Of a stretch of 64,000 bases of DNA, positions 51,985 to 61,134 are shown in pieces. The notes beneath the pieces are model-generated. The model was not told where the DNA came from. It saw nothing but the letters and a program-made list of their open reading frames with translations, and did not search any database. This stretch comes from Tahibacter aquaticus (GTDB taxonomy: Bacteria; Pseudomonadota; Gammaproteobacteria; Xanthomonadales; Rhodanobacteraceae). The stretch's first letter is position 1; every line of letters begins with the position of its first letter. The stretch covers positions 1 through 64,000 of the forward strand of contig NZ_SNZH01000003.1 in NCBI RefSeq assembly GCF_004363655.1. The letters are read 5' to 3'. The translations under genes and the position numbers were made by a program.

Positions 51985-52521
51985 TCAGAAGCGCATCGAC
52001 AGCCGGATGGCTGCTTCGGTCGCCTGCGCCGCCAGCCGGCGGATCAGGCGCAGGGGCAGGGGCAGGCTGGGTGCCCGGGCCATGGCGGCACCGTGGTCGC
52101 GATGTTCGCGCTCCTGCGCTTCTATCGCATCGATGGCTGCAATCAGTTCCGCGTCGCGTGCGCCGATACGTTCGCGCTGTTCAGCCAGGTGCTGCAGCAC
52201 GGTGGTTTCCACGCTCTGGGTGCAGGCCAGGATGCCGTTGCGTCCGAACAGCCCGGTGACCGTGCCGAGCAGCCAGCCACCGACGCGCCATAGCCGTAGC
52301 GCATAACAGCTGCGAATGCCGCGGCGTTGCAGCAGCGTTGAAAAAATCGCCAGATGTTCACGCTCGTGGGCGAGCATCTCGTCGATCAGCGCGATGCCTT
52401 GCGGCCAGGTCAGCCGCGCCAGCCAGCGCTGTGCCTGATAGATGCCGATGGCGCCGAACTCGCCGGACTGGTTGACGCGCAGGGTGCGCTGGATATCGGC
52501 GGGCCAGGCAGTGGAGGGCAT
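51985..52521 (-). CDS. coq7: Coq7-type demethoxyubiquinone hydroxylase
   Basis: The product has 178 residues. The start MPSTAWPADIQRTLRVNQSG leads into LRVNQSGEFGAIGIYQAQRW, the family signature with the first Glu ligand. Other di-iron ligands: Glu and His in ML-AHEREHLAIF, Glu in ACTQSVETTVLQHL and Glu/His in EAQEREHRDHG. It hydroxylates 2-polyprenyl-3-methyl-6-methoxy-benzoquinol in ubiquinone synthesis and binds the inner membrane by a surface helix (ALRLWRVGGWLLGTVTGLFG). The length is normal. Its neighbours, including ETF-QO (a ubiquinone user), are respiratory in part. Confidence 0.95.
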   Translation of the reverse strand: MPSTAWPADIQRTLRVNQSGEFGAIGIYQAQRWLARLTWPQGIALIDEMLAHEREHLAIFSTLLQRRGIRSCYALRLWRVGGWLLGTVTGLFGRNGILACTQSVETTVLQHLAEQRERIGARDAELIAAIDAIEAQEREHRDHGAAMARAPSLPLPLRLIRRLAAQATEAAIRLSMRF

Positions 52522-52615
52522 GAGTCGGGCTCGCTGGCGGCTCTACGGAACGAGTGCACAGCTTAGGCCGGGCATGCCGTCTGCTGCGGCAGCTGCGACA
52601 CTGCGTCCCGTTCCG

Positions 52616-53320
52616 TCAAGGCTGCAGCAGGCGTGCGCCGGCCAGCGCGAACAGGCGATTGGCGATGTCGAGGATGCGGCGGTCGTCTGCTTTGGTCGAA
52701 TCGGGATTGCGCCGCACAAAATAGCCGTATTGACCGTGCCAGCAGAATTCCAGCACGACGCGGCTGCCGTCGGCGGACTCTTCCCAGTGGATCGGCGCCA
52801 GCTGGTCGTGCCACAGGCCGAGGAACGAGGCTTCGATTTCCGCCAGCACGGCGGGTTCGAGTGCAATGACGCGTGCCCGCCGCGGTGTGGGTTGCGGCGG
52901 CACCGGTTCGCCGGGCCGCGGCGGCTCCGGCGGCGCCTGGATCGCCCCGCTCATGTGAAAGGCGGTCGCGCCGCTGTTGCCCGCGTTGCGGCGGATCTCG
53001 ACATACTCGTCTTCGGGCCGGCGGAAGGCATGCCCGCCCTCGGCGCTGAAGGTATCGGTGGAGCCTTCCCGGCAACTCAGATAGAGCGATTTCCGGCCGA
53101 CGGCTTCTTCCCGCGACGAGTAGTTGGCGAGATTGCGAATCGCCACGCGGGTATTCCAGTCGCGCAGGTCGGGGCCAGGCAAGGTTGTTGGCGCCGTTGC
53201 TACGGGTGGCGACGGCGGAAGTTGCTGCAGCCGCGAAAACGCGATTGCGGCCATGCCGGCGACTAGCAGGCAGGCCAGCGCCACTCGCAGCCCGCTAAGG
53301 CGGCGGGTTTTTCTTTGCAT
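52616..53320 (-). CDS. Membrane-anchored protein of unknown function
   Basis: The product has 234 residues. An N-terminal TM anchor (LRVALACLLVAGMAAIAF) is followed by a Pro-rich linker (QQLPPSPPVATAPTTLPGP) and a periplasmic domain. That domain contains WNTRVAIRNLANYSSREEAV, LSCREGS and FCWHGQYGYFVRRNPDSTKA. Two Pro-rich parts (PPEPPRPGEPVPPQPTPRRA) divide it. I do not recognise a family. It starts 25 bases after the ETF-QO gene end on the same strand and may be cotranscribed, but its link to electron transfer is unproven. Confidence 0.7.
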   Translation of the reverse strand: MQRKTRRLSGLRVALACLLVAGMAAIAFSRLQQLPPSPPVATAPTTLPGPDLRDWNTRVAIRNLANYSSREEAVGRKSLYLSCREGSTDTFSAEGGHAFRRPEDEYVEIRRNAGNSGATAFHMSGAIQAPPEPPRPGEPVPPQPTPRRARVIALEPAVLAEIEASFLGLWHDQLAPIHWEESADGSRVVLEFCWHGQYGYFVRRNPDSTKADDRRILDIANRLFALAGARLLQP

Positions 53321-53345
53321 CAGCCGCCCGCGCGGGCGGCGGCGT

Positions 53346-54950
53346 TCAGAGATTCTGATAATTCGGCCCCGCGCCGCCTTCCGGCGTCACCCAGTTGATG
53401 ATCTGGTAGGGGTCCTTGATGTCGCAGGTCTTGCAGTGCACGCAGTTGGCCGCGTTGATCTGCAGCCGCTTGCCGGTTTCGTCGTTGACGATTTCGTAGA
53501 CGCCGGCTGGGCAGAAGCGCTGGCAGGGGTTCTGGTATTCGGTGGCGCAGGTGGTGACGCAGATATTGGTGTCCAGCACCTTCAGGTGTACGGGCTGGTC
53601 TTCATCGTGTTCGGTGGCGGCGAAGTAGACCGAGGCCAGGCGATCGCGCGGCGGCAGGGTGCGTTCGAGGAAATCGCGCCGGGGCTGTTCGTACTCGCCG
53701 ATTTTCTTCAGCTGCTGCCAGTCGGCGTGGTTCTTCAGCGTCCACGGCGACAGGCCGTTGGTGACGGTTTCCCAGCCGGCGTTGGCCAGGCCGAACCACA
53801 GCCCCTTGTGGAAGCCCGGTTTGATATTTCTGACTTTGTGCAACTCTTTTACAACGGCAGAAGCGCGCAGTTTGGCGTCCCAGCCGGCCGCGGTATTGGT
53901 GGCGGCAATATGTTCGGCCGCGAGCATGCCCGAACGCAGTGCCTGGTGCGTACCCTTGATCTTGGGCAGGTTGAGCAGGCCGGCGGCGTCGCCGATCAGC
54001 AGGGCGCCGGGCATCTCGCAGTTGGGCAGGGATTGCCAGCCGCCGGCGGCGATGGCGCGCGCGCCGTAGGAGACGATGCTGCCGCCTTCCAGCAGCGGCT
54101 TGATATGCGGATGGTTCTTCAGCTGCTGGAACAGCTCGAACGGCGACAGCAGCGGGTCGGAATAATCCAGGCCGGTGACATAGCCGATGGCGACGCGGTC
54201 CTTGTCCAGGTGATAGAGGAAGCTGCCGCCATAAGTGGCGTTGTCGGCCGGCCAGCCCAGCGTATGCACGACCTTGCCCGGTTCGACCCGGCCCGGCGGC
54301 AGCTGCCACAGTTCCTTGATGCCGATGGACCAGGTCTGCGGATCGCAGTCCTTGTCCAGCGCGTATCGGGCGATCAGCTGCTTGGACAGGTGGCCGCGGG
54401 CGCCTTCGCCGAGCACGGTGATCGGCGCGGTGATGTCGATGCCCTGGGTATAGCCGGCCTTGTGCGAGCCGTCCTTGGCCACGCCCATGTCGCCGATGCG
54501 CACGCCGCAGACCGCGCCAGCTTCGTCGAACAGCGGTTCGGAGGCGGCGAAGCCGGGATAGATTTCCACACCCAGCGCCTCGGCCTGGGGCGCCAGCCAG
54601 GCGCACAGCGCGCCCAGCGAAACGATGAAATTGCCGTGGTTGTGCATCTGCGGCGGCACTACCGGCAGCTTTACCGCGCGATTCTTGTCGCGCATCCAGT
54701 ACATCTCGTCTTTCGTCACCGGTACGCAGATCGGCGGCGGGTTCTTGCCCCATTCGGGCAAAAGCTCGTTCAGCGGTTCGGGTTCGATCACGGCGCCGGA
54801 GAGAATGTGCGCGCCGACGGTAGAGGCTTTTTCGATGACGCAGACGCGGATGTCGGGCTTGAGCTGCTTGAGGCGGATGGCGAAGGCGAGGCCGGCCGGG
54901 CCTGCGCCGACGGTGACCACGTCGTATTCCATGACATCGCGTTCGCTCAT
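53346..54950 (-). CDS. Electron transfer flavoprotein-ubiquinone oxidoreductase
   Basis: The product has 534 residues. The FAD-binding start is YDVVTVGAGPAGLAFAIRLK. Family marks: HILSGAVIEPEPLNELLPEW, GEGARGHLSKQLI, TYGGSFLYHLDKDRVAIGYV, LIGDAAGLLNLPKIKGTHQA and the 4Fe-4S region NPCQRFCPAGVYEIV ... NAANCVHCKTCDIKDP near the C-terminus. Its Cys spacing (C-x2-C and C-x3-C style) matches ETF-QO. The enzyme takes electrons from ETF, the acceptor for acyl-CoA dehydrogenases, and reduces ubiquinone at the inner membrane. It is full length. The ETF alpha and beta genes are not in the window. Confidence 0.97.
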   Translation of the reverse strand: MSERDVMEYDVVTVGAGPAGLAFAIRLKQLKPDIRVCVIEKASTVGAHILSGAVIEPEPLNELLPEWGKNPPPICVPVTKDEMYWMRDKNRAVKLPVVPPQMHNHGNFIVSLGALCAWLAPQAEALGVEIYPGFAASEPLFDEAGAVCGVRIGDMGVAKDGSHKAGYTQGIDITAPITVLGEGARGHLSKQLIARYALDKDCDPQTWSIGIKELWQLPPGRVEPGKVVHTLGWPADNATYGGSFLYHLDKDRVAIGYVTGLDYSDPLLSPFELFQQLKNHPHIKPLLEGGSIVSYGARAIAAGGWQSLPNCEMPGALLIGDAAGLLNLPKIKGTHQALRSGMLAAEHIAATNTAAGWDAKLRASAVVKELHKVRNIKPGFHKGLWFGLANAGWETVTNGLSPWTLKNHADWQQLKKIGEYEQPRRDFLERTLPPRDRLASVYFAATEHDEDQPVHLKVLDTNICVTTCATEYQNPCQRFCPAGVYEIVNDETGKRLQINAANCVHCKTCDIKDPYQIINWVTPEGGAGPNYQNL

Positions 54951-55078
54951 GGCGGACTCCGGCTAGAGACGAGAAAGAGGCCGATTGTCGGCGGTCCGGA
55001 CTGAGCCGGCAATCCAGCGCGTGCCGGGGCGCTTATGCAAAACCGTTTCAGTGCTGCCGCGGATGGCGCGCGCCGCGG

Positions 55079-55876
55079 CTATACGCCGCGCATCACGTCC
55101 GAGCGCTCGTAGCGCGTGATGTAGGAGAACACGTCGCCGGGATGCAAGGTGACGGCAACCAGCAGGATGCGGTTCTTTGGATCGAAATAGCGCCGCAGCG
55201 TACGCAATGCCGGCGTACCGGCCTCCACTTCCAACTGGTCGGCCTGTTCTCGGTCCAGCGCGACGGCGGAAAGGCTTTGCTCGACCAGGCCGACGCGGGC
55301 GAACAGCTCGCCTTCGATCAGCGCGCGCATGGCGTCCTCGACGCGGGAGAAGCCCGGCGGCAGGCCCTGCATGCTGGCGCGGCGGTATACATCGGTAATA
55401 CAGAACGGCTTGAGCATGCGGCGCTGGTAGCGGATGCCGTGCAGCAGCACGCATTCGGTGCCGGCGCGGACGTCGAGCCAGCCGGCCAGGGTGGCGTCGG
55501 CCATCAGGCGGTCGCTGTGGCGCAGCTGGAAGCGCGTGGCCTGGGTGTATTGCAGCAGATCGTCGATGGAGCGTACGTACTGGTTGTAGCGCACCTGCGG
55601 TTCGGCGCTGCGTACCTTGGTGCCGGAGCCGCGGCGGCGTGCGATCAGGCCCATTTCCTCCATCGTGCGCAGCGCCTCGCGCGCGGTGTAGCGGCTGATG
55701 CCGAAGCGTTCGCAGAGCTGGGCTTCGGTCGGCAGCATGCCGCCGACGGGGTGGTCGCCGCGCTTGAGTTCGTCGCGCAGTTCGTCGGCCACCTGCAGAT
55801 AGCGGGGCTTGCGCGATGAGCGCAGGCCGCGCCGCGTGGCGGCGGCGGGCGGATCGTTACGCTGGCTGTCGTTCAT
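55079..55876 (-). CDS. GntR/UTRA-family regulator
   Basis: The product has 265 residues. The start ATG 55876 (MNDSQRNDPPAAATRRGLRS) gives an N-terminal winged helix (YLQVADELRDELKRGDHPVG; LPTEAQLCERFGISRYTAREAL; RRRGSGTKV). A C-terminal UTRA ligand domain follows (about 95-260; RLMADATLAGWLDVRAGTE; RRASMQGLPPGFSRVED). UTRA proteins bind small acids or sugars. It is divergent from the amidase/CaiB/AlkB genes, 136 bases away, and probably controls them. A weak palindrome (TCGGC-6-GCCGA at 55963-55978) between the two start codons is a candidate operator. Confidence 0.9.
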   Translation of the reverse strand: MNDSQRNDPPAAATRRGLRSSRKPRYLQVADELRDELKRGDHPVGGMLPTEAQLCERFGISRYTAREALRTMEEMGLIARRRGSGTKVRSAEPQVRYNQYVRSIDDLLQYTQATRFQLRHSDRLMADATLAGWLDVRAGTECVLLHGIRYQRRMLKPFCITDVYRRASMQGLPPGFSRVEDAMRALIEGELFARVGLVEQSLSAVALDREQADQLEVEAGTPALRTLRRYFDPKNRILLVAVTLHPGDVFSYITRYERSDVMRGV

Positions 55877-55962
55877 CGGCGGGCGGCGTGGTGCCTGGAG
55901 GGTCGCGTAGGCGGAATCGTAACGTCTGGCAGGGAAAAATACTGCGCGACGACTTGCGTTAA

Positions 55963-55978
55963 TCGGCATATGCGCCGA
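55963..55978. promoter_or_regulatory. Candidate GntR operator
   Basis: TCGGC and GCCGA are inverted around ATATGC, 34 bases before the amidase start and 86 bases before the GntR start. This could be a binding site for the divergent GntR-type regulator, but the arms are short. Confidence 0.3.
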
Positions 55979-56012
55979 CGCTTGAGGCTTACTATCGGAC
56001 GGGGAGGCATGG

Positions 56013-57425
56013 ATGAACACAGCGACGTCGCCGCAACTCGAACCAGCGCGCCTGCGCGCCGCGAGCACCTGCCAGACTTTGCATTGGCTGGCATCGGGGC
56101 GTATCGATGCGAGCGAGCTGGCCGAGATCTATCTCGACGCGATCGCCGCGGCCAATCCACGCCTGAATGCCTATATCGGCCTGGATGCAGAAAAAACCCG
56201 CGCCCAGGCGGCGCAAAGTTCGCAGCGGCGCAGTGCAGGCCGGCTCAAGGGCCGGCTGGACGGCATTCCGGTCGCGATCAAGGACAATCTTGATGTCGCC
56301 GGCTGGCCGACCACGGCCGGACTGCCCGCCCGGCGCGAGCACATTGCCGGCAACGATTCCGCCGCGGTCGCGCGCCTGCTCGCTGCAGGCGCGGTGATCC
56401 TGGGCAAGACCAACCTGGACGAAGGCGTACTCGGCGCCTCGACCAATAACCCGCACTACGGCGCGACGCGCAATCCCTGGCAGCCGGAGTATTCGGCCGG
56501 CGGTTCTTCCGGCGGCGCAGCCGCGGCGGTGGCGGCGGGGTTGTGCGTGGCGGCGGTCGGTTCGGACAGCCTGGGTTCGGTGCGTATTCCGGCCAGCCAT
56601 TGCGGCGTGTTCGCGCTCAAGCCGACGCACGGCGAAATTTCTGCGCGCGGCCTGGTGCCGGCAGCGCGGCGGCTCGATGCCATTGGCCTGATCGCGCGCA
56701 ACGTCAACGATCTGACCGTGCTGCTGCAGGTGCTGGCCGGCTACGACGCGGAAGACCCGCGCTCGCGCAAGCGCCGCGTCGCGCTGGCGCCGCCGGACTG
56801 GGAACCGGGCCGGCTGCGCTGCGGCATTCCGCAGGATCTGGCCGGCCTGGGCACCACGGCAGAAGTGCTGGCCGTGTTCGAGCAGGCGATTGCGAGCCTG
56901 CGCCAGGAGCTGGGTGAACAGCGCGGTGTGGATTTTTCCGACTACCCGCTGGCCCGCGCCCGCCGCGCCGGGCTGCTGCTGATGGAAGCGGAAATGTGCC
57001 AGACCTTCGCCGCGGACATTGCCGACACCGAACGGCCGATTTCGCCGGCGCTGCGCGCGATGCTCGACTATGCCGCGGCCAAGTCGGCGGCCGACTACGT
57101 GGCGGCGGACCGCATGCTGGATGCCTCGGTGCTGAAGGCGCGGCGCGTGTTTGCCGAGGTCGATGTGCTGGTCCTGCCGACCACGCCCGCACCGGCGGCG
57201 CGGCTGGATGCGGCGGAACCCGCCGACCAGGCCCAGTTCACCAGTTTCGCCAGCCTGGCCGGCTGCCCGGCGGTCACCATTCCCATGGGCCGCTGCAACG
57301 CCGGCTTGCCGCTGGGGCTGCAGTTCGTCGGCCCGCCGGGTTCGGACCTGCGCCTGCTGGAGCTGGCCGAGGTCTGTGCCTCGGCGCTGGACGGCGCGCC
57401 GGACTATCCGGCACCGGGCGCCTGA
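56013..57425 (+). CDS. Amidase-signature family protein
   Basis: The product has 470 residues. The ATG follows GGGGAGG. Amidase signature: DGIPVAIKDNLDVAGWPTTA gives the catalytic Lys (residue about 92), EYSAGGSSGGAAAAVAAGLC the middle Ser region and GSDSLGSVRIPASHCGVFAL the nucleophilic Ser. The GatA/AtzF-like fold continues to AGCPAVTIPMGR. It hydrolyses an amide; the substrate may be an allophanate-like, aryl or acyl amide. It lacks the GatB/GatC partners, so it is not part of the Asp/Glu-tRNA amidotransferase. It heads the amidase, CoA-transferase and AlkB genes, opposite a GntR regulator. Its N-terminus is Ala-rich and has no signal peptide. Confidence 0.93.
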   Translation: MNTATSPQLEPARLRAASTCQTLHWLASGRIDASELAEIYLDAIAAANPRLNAYIGLDAEKTRAQAAQSSQRRSAGRLKGRLDGIPVAIKDNLDVAGWPTTAGLPARREHIAGNDSAAVARLLAAGAVILGKTNLDEGVLGASTNNPHYGATRNPWQPEYSAGGSSGGAAAAVAAGLCVAAVGSDSLGSVRIPASHCGVFALKPTHGEISARGLVPAARRLDAIGLIARNVNDLTVLLQVLAGYDAEDPRSRKRRVALAPPDWEPGRLRCGIPQDLAGLGTTAEVLAVFEQAIASLRQELGEQRGVDFSDYPLARARRAGLLLMEAEMCQTFAADIADTERPISPALRAMLDYAAAKSAADYVAADRMLDASVLKARRVFAEVDVLVLPTTPAPAARLDAAEPADQAQFTSFASLAGCPAVTIPMGRCNAGLPLGLQFVGPPGSDLRLLELAEVCASALDGAPDYPAPGA

Positions 57426-57457
57426 GCCAGGCCTCGCCGCGGGCGCAATAAACGGAT

Positions 57458-57480
57458 GGCGCCGGCCTCGTGCCGGCGCC
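57458..57480 (+). terminator. Hairpin between amidase and CoA-transferase genes
   Basis: GGCGCCGGC and GCCGGCGCC pair perfectly around CTCGT, 33 bases after the amidase stop and 44 bases before the CaiB-type start. There is no U-tract. It may be a partial terminator or mRNA-stability hairpin. Confidence 0.45.
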
Positions 57481-57524
57481 AGTCTTCGTTGAAGTTTCCT
57501 CGCTATTTTCAGTGGGCTCTGGCC

Positions 57525-58745
57525 ATGCTCAGCGGCATTCGCGTCCTTGACCTGTCCCGCATTCTCGCCGGGCCCTGGTGTACCCAGCTGCTGGCCGACT
57601 ACGGCGCCGACGTGCTGAAGATCGAAAAGCCCGGCAGCGGTGACGATACGCGGCGCTGGGGACCGCCGTTCCTGCGCGGCGGGCAAAGTCCGGCCGTGGA
57701 TGGCGACGTGGCGGCGTATTTTCTCTGCTGCAATCGCGGCAAGCGTTCGCTGGCACTGGATTTCACCCAGGCCGAAGGCCAGCAGATCCTGCGCCGCCTG
57801 GCCGAAGCCAGCGATGTGCTGGTGGAAAACTATCTGCCGGGCACGCTGCAGAAATATGGACTGGACTACGCCAGCCTGGCCGCGCTGAATCCACGCCTGA
57901 TCTACTGCTCCATCAGCGGCTTCGGCCAGGACGGGCCGAATGCGGCACGGGCGGGCTACGACGCGATGATCCAGGCCGAAGCCGGCCTGATGTCGCTGAC
58001 CGGCGAAGCGGCGGGCGGGCCGATGAAGGTCGGTGTCGCCGTGAGCGACCTGATGTGCGGCATGTATGCGGCCAGCGCGATTCTCGCCACCTTGCACGAG
58101 CGTTCTCGCACCCAGCGCGGCGCGCAGCTGGACCTGGCCTTGTTCGACTGCCAGGTCGGCTGGCTGGCGAACCAGGGCATGAACTATCGGGTTGGCGGCA
58201 CGGTGCCGCCGCGGCATGGCACGGCGCATCCGAATATCGCGCCCTACCAGGTGTTCGCCACGGCCGACGGGCACCTGATGCTGGCGGTCGGCAATGACGA
58301 GCAGTTCCGCCGTTTCTGCGCGGCTGCCGATGCCGGGGCATTGGCCGCAGACGCGCGTTTCGGCAGCAACGCGCAACGTGTCGCCAACCGCGTGCAACTG
58401 GTTTCGGCGATGACGCCGTTGCTGGCGGCGCGCTCCACCCAGGACTGGCTGCAGCAGCTGGGCGAGGCCGGCGTACCGGCCGGACCGGTCAACGACCTGG
58501 CCGCGGTATTCGCCCATTCGCAGGTAGAGGCGCGCGGCCTGGCGGCCAGCCTGACGCATCCGCTCTGGGGCGAGGTGCCGCAGATTGCCAATCCGCTGCG
58601 CCGCGACGGCAAGCCGCAGCTCGCGCCGCTGGCGCCGCCGGACCTGGGCGAGCACGGCGAAGCGGTGCTCGCCGAGCTGGGCCTGGATGCGCAGCAGCGC
58701 GCCGACCTGGTTGCGCGCGGCATCGTCGGCGGCGGGCGCGGATGA
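57525..58745 (+). CDS. CaiB/BaiF family CoA transferase (class III)
   Basis: The product has 406 residues, from ATG 57525 (MLSGIRVLDLSRILAGPWCT). Class III marks: LADYGADVLKIEKPGSGDDT, NRGKRSLALDF, DVLVENYLPGTLQKYGLDY and YDAMIQAEAGLMSLTG, whose Asp forms the acyl-anhydride intermediate. The end (AAGVPAGPVNDLAAV-like; GEAGVPAGPVND) agrees. It transfers CoA between small carboxylic acids, such as carnitine, formate/oxalate or aryl acids; the donor is unknown. It has 99 bases between it and the amidase and overlaps the AlkB-like gene by 4 nt. It probably processes the acid released by the amidase. Confidence 0.95.
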   Translation: MLSGIRVLDLSRILAGPWCTQLLADYGADVLKIEKPGSGDDTRRWGPPFLRGGQSPAVDGDVAAYFLCCNRGKRSLALDFTQAEGQQILRRLAEASDVLVENYLPGTLQKYGLDYASLAALNPRLIYCSISGFGQDGPNAARAGYDAMIQAEAGLMSLTGEAAGGPMKVGVAVSDLMCGMYAASAILATLHERSRTQRGAQLDLALFDCQVGWLANQGMNYRVGGTVPPRHGTAHPNIAPYQVFATADGHLMLAVGNDEQFRRFCAAADAGALAADARFGSNAQRVANRVQLVSAMTPLLAARSTQDWLQQLGEAGVPAGPVNDLAAVFAHSQVEARGLAASLTHPLWGEVPQIANPLRRDGKPQLAPLAPPDLGEHGEAVLAELGLDAQQRADLVARGIVGGGRG

Positions 58746-59371
58746 GCGATACGGGAAACAATGCGGTGGTGTGGAAAACGCCGCAATGGCAGTCATTACC
58801 AGCGCTGCCCGGCGCGCAGCTGCGCCTGGCGCTGGACGTGCTGGACCGGCCGGCGGACTTGCTGGCGCAGCTGCAGCGCGAAATTCCCTGGGAGCAGCAC
58901 CGCCTGCGCCTGTTCGGCCGCGAGATTCCGGCGCCGCGCCTGTCCTGCTGGGTAGGCGATGCGGAGGCGGTGTATACCTATTCGCGCGTGCGCTTCGAGC
59001 CGCGACCCTGGTCGCCGCTGTTGTCTGCCTTGCGTTGCGGCATCGCTGAAATGGCCGGCGCGGATTTCAACAGCGTGCTGTGCAATCTCTATCGCAACGG
59101 CAACGATGCCATGGGCTGGCATAGCGACGACGAGGCCGAGCTCGGGCCGCGACCCGTGATCGCGTCGCTGAGCCTGGGCGCGCCGCGGCGCTTCCGCCTG
59201 CGCCACAAGCGCGATGCGGACGCACGGCTGGAGATCGAGCTGCCGTCCGGCAGCCTGCTGCTGATGGGCGGCGATACCCAGCGCCATTACCGCCACGACC
59301 TGCCGCGCGCCCTGCGTGTGCAGTTGCCGCGATTGAACCTGACTTTCCGCCAGATCCATGCATCGGCATAG
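58742..59371 (+). CDS. AlkB-like 2-oxoglutarate/Fe(II) dioxygenase
   Basis: The product has 209 residues. The ATG overlaps the CaiB-type stop (ATGA). The AlkB2/ABH2-like fold shows SRVRFEPRPWSPLL, the nucleotide-flipping loop CNLYRNGNDAMGWHSDDEAE with the iron motif H-x-D, the distal His in DTQRHYRHDLPR and the 2-oxoglutarate Arg in PRLNLTFRQIH. It removes alkyl groups from DNA or RNA bases by oxidation. All ligands are in place. It is unusual that a repair gene is coupled to a CoA-transferase gene; the GntR-type regulator would then also affect it, or the coupling is incidental. Confidence 0.94.
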   Translation: MSDTGNNAVVWKTPQWQSLPALPGAQLRLALDVLDRPADLLAQLQREIPWEQHRLRLFGREIPAPRLSCWVGDAEAVYTYSRVRFEPRPWSPLLSALRCGIAEMAGADFNSVLCNLYRNGNDAMGWHSDDEAELGPRPVIASLSLGAPRRFRLRHKRDADARLEIELPSGSLLLMGGDTQRHYRHDLPRALRVQLPRLNLTFRQIHASA

Positions 59372-59852
59372 CCTGCGCCGGTAGCCGCGCCGGCTGCATG
59401 CAAGCGACGCTGGTCCGCTTGCGACCGAACCGGACACGCTGACGCGACCAGCGCTGACCAGCGACGGCGGTGATGCGTCGAAGAAAGCCGGCAGGACAGG
59501 GGTGAAACACAGGACAATCGGGTTTTTCACGCGATAAAGCGGCGTTGGCCTGATCGTTTCGCCAGGCGTTTGTAGATAATCACGCCGGTCCGCCTGGCTA
59601 ATGCCTAACGATGGCCTGAACCTGTGTCGAGTGAATGGCTCAGGTGTTCGGCGACTGACTTGCCGCCGAAGCTGTGCCGGGCGCGTGCGTCGCACGGGCT
59701 TGGCTGCGCCCTTATTTCACGGGCGGCCGAATTCAATGCAATCTCTGATTTGTTCCGCGTTTCCTTGACCCAGCGAGTGTGTCGCCAAGCCCCATGCCTT
59801 CGAATTCTGCGGTTTCCCACGGCCAAGCGCGCTACTGTCGGCGAGTCGGCGC
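59372..59852. other. Intergenic stretch before the ThrE-type gene
   Basis: No gene is evident in 481 bases. Small AT-leaning patches (ATAAAGCGG, GTAGATAATCAC) may hold promoter elements. I see no strong hairpin or repeat. Confidence 0.4.
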
Positions 59853-61091
59853 ATGAACGACGCTGTGTCCGAATTGAAAGTCCGCGTCGGTTTCGTCATT
59901 GCCCTGGCGCGGCGCCTGCACGAGTACGGCACGGCCGCACCGCGCCTGGAAGAGGCCATAGGCAAGGTCAGTGCGCGCCTGGGCCTGGTCTGCGATGTGC
60001 TGTCTACGCCGACGTCGATCGTGCTGTCGTTCTCCGAGCAAGGCCGTGACCTGGATGCGGTAGCCGACATCACCCAGGTGATCCGCCTGGCCCCGGGCGA
60101 AGTGAATCTGCGCCGGCTGTGTGCCGTGGACCGCATCGCTGACGAGGTCATCGACGGCAGCCTGGATCTGAAAAAAGGCTATCGCCAATTGCTGGAGCTG
60201 GGCCGGCCCGCCAGTCCGCGTACGCGCTGGCTGACCGTGCTGAGCTTCGGCGTGGCCTCGGCCAGCGTGGCCAGCCTGCTCAAGGCCTCGTGGATGGATT
60301 TGCTGGTGGTCGCGCTGCTGGGCTGGATGATCGGCCTGCTCGCGCTGGGCGCGGAGCGGCGCGCGCGCCTGGCCCACAGTTTCGAGGCGGTGTCGGCGCT
60401 GCTGGCGACGACCATCGCGACGCTGTTCAGTGCCTTCGTCGCGCCGCTGACCTTGAACGCGGTGATCCTGGCCAGCCTGATCGTCTTGCTGCCGGGCATG
60501 ACCTTGACCACGGCGGTGCGTGAACTGTCCAGCCAGCACCTGGTTTCCGGGGTCGCGCGCATGGCCGGCGCCACGGCGACCTTGCTGAAACTGACTTTCG
60601 GCGCAGTGGCTGCGACCCAGCTCTGCCGCGTACTCGGCGTCGAGGTGCCGGCGACGGCGTTGCCGCCGGTACCGATCTGGGTGGAATGGCTGGGCCTGCT
60701 GGCGGCGGCGCTGTCGTTTGCCGTGCTGTTCCGCAGTGCGCCGCGCGACGGCCCGCTGGTGGTGGCCTCGGTGATGTTCGGCTACGCGCTGACGCGCCTG
60801 GGCGGTGCGCAGTTCGGGCCGGAGTTCGGCGTCTTCATCGCTGGCCTGGGCGTCGGTGCCGCGAGCAACCTGTACGCGACCCTGTACCAGCGCCCCGGTG
60901 CGGTGATCCGCGAGCCCGGCATCATCCTGCTGGTGCCGGGCAGCGTGGGCTTCAAGAGTCTGTCCTTCGTGTTCGAGCGCGATGTATTCCTCGGCGTCGA
61001 CACGGCGTTTTCCCTGATCGCGATTCTGGTGTCGCTGGTTGCCGGCCTGTTGTTCGGCGATCTGCTGGTGCCGCCACGGCGCAGCCTGTAA
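59853..61091 (+). CDS. ThrE-type threonine/serine exporter
   Basis: The product has 412 residues. The first part (about 12-250) is the DUF1212 region: RRLHEYGTAAPRLEEAIGKV, VSTPTSIVLSF-type strand and the soluble domain, with TM helices from about 130. The second half (about 270-410) is the ThrE_2 region: LVVASVMFGYALTRLGGAQF, FIAGLGVGAASNLYATLYQR and PGIILLVPGSVGFKSLSFVF, the family signature. About ten TM helices are predicted. Such fused proteins export threonine and serine by proton motive force. The gene stands alone, convergent to the H-NS gene. The N-terminal soluble domain resembles a hydrolase fold, as in other family members, with no known activity. Confidence 0.93.
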   Translation: MNDAVSELKVRVGFVIALARRLHEYGTAAPRLEEAIGKVSARLGLVCDVLSTPTSIVLSFSEQGRDLDAVADITQVIRLAPGEVNLRRLCAVDRIADEVIDGSLDLKKGYRQLLELGRPASPRTRWLTVLSFGVASASVASLLKASWMDLLVVALLGWMIGLLALGAERRARLAHSFEAVSALLATTIATLFSAFVAPLTLNAVILASLIVLLPGMTLTTAVRELSSQHLVSGVARMAGATATLLKLTFGAVAATQLCRVLGVEVPATALPPVPIWVEWLGLLAAALSFAVLFRSAPRDGPLVVASVMFGYALTRLGGAQFGPEFGVFIAGLGVGAASNLYATLYQRPGAVIREPGIILLVPGSVGFKSLSFVFERDVFLGVDTAFSLIAILVSLVAGLLFGDLLVPPRRSL

Positions 61092-61134
61092 CGCCAGCGT
61101 CACCGTCCTGGCATGGCCGGGACAGTGCCTGCGT

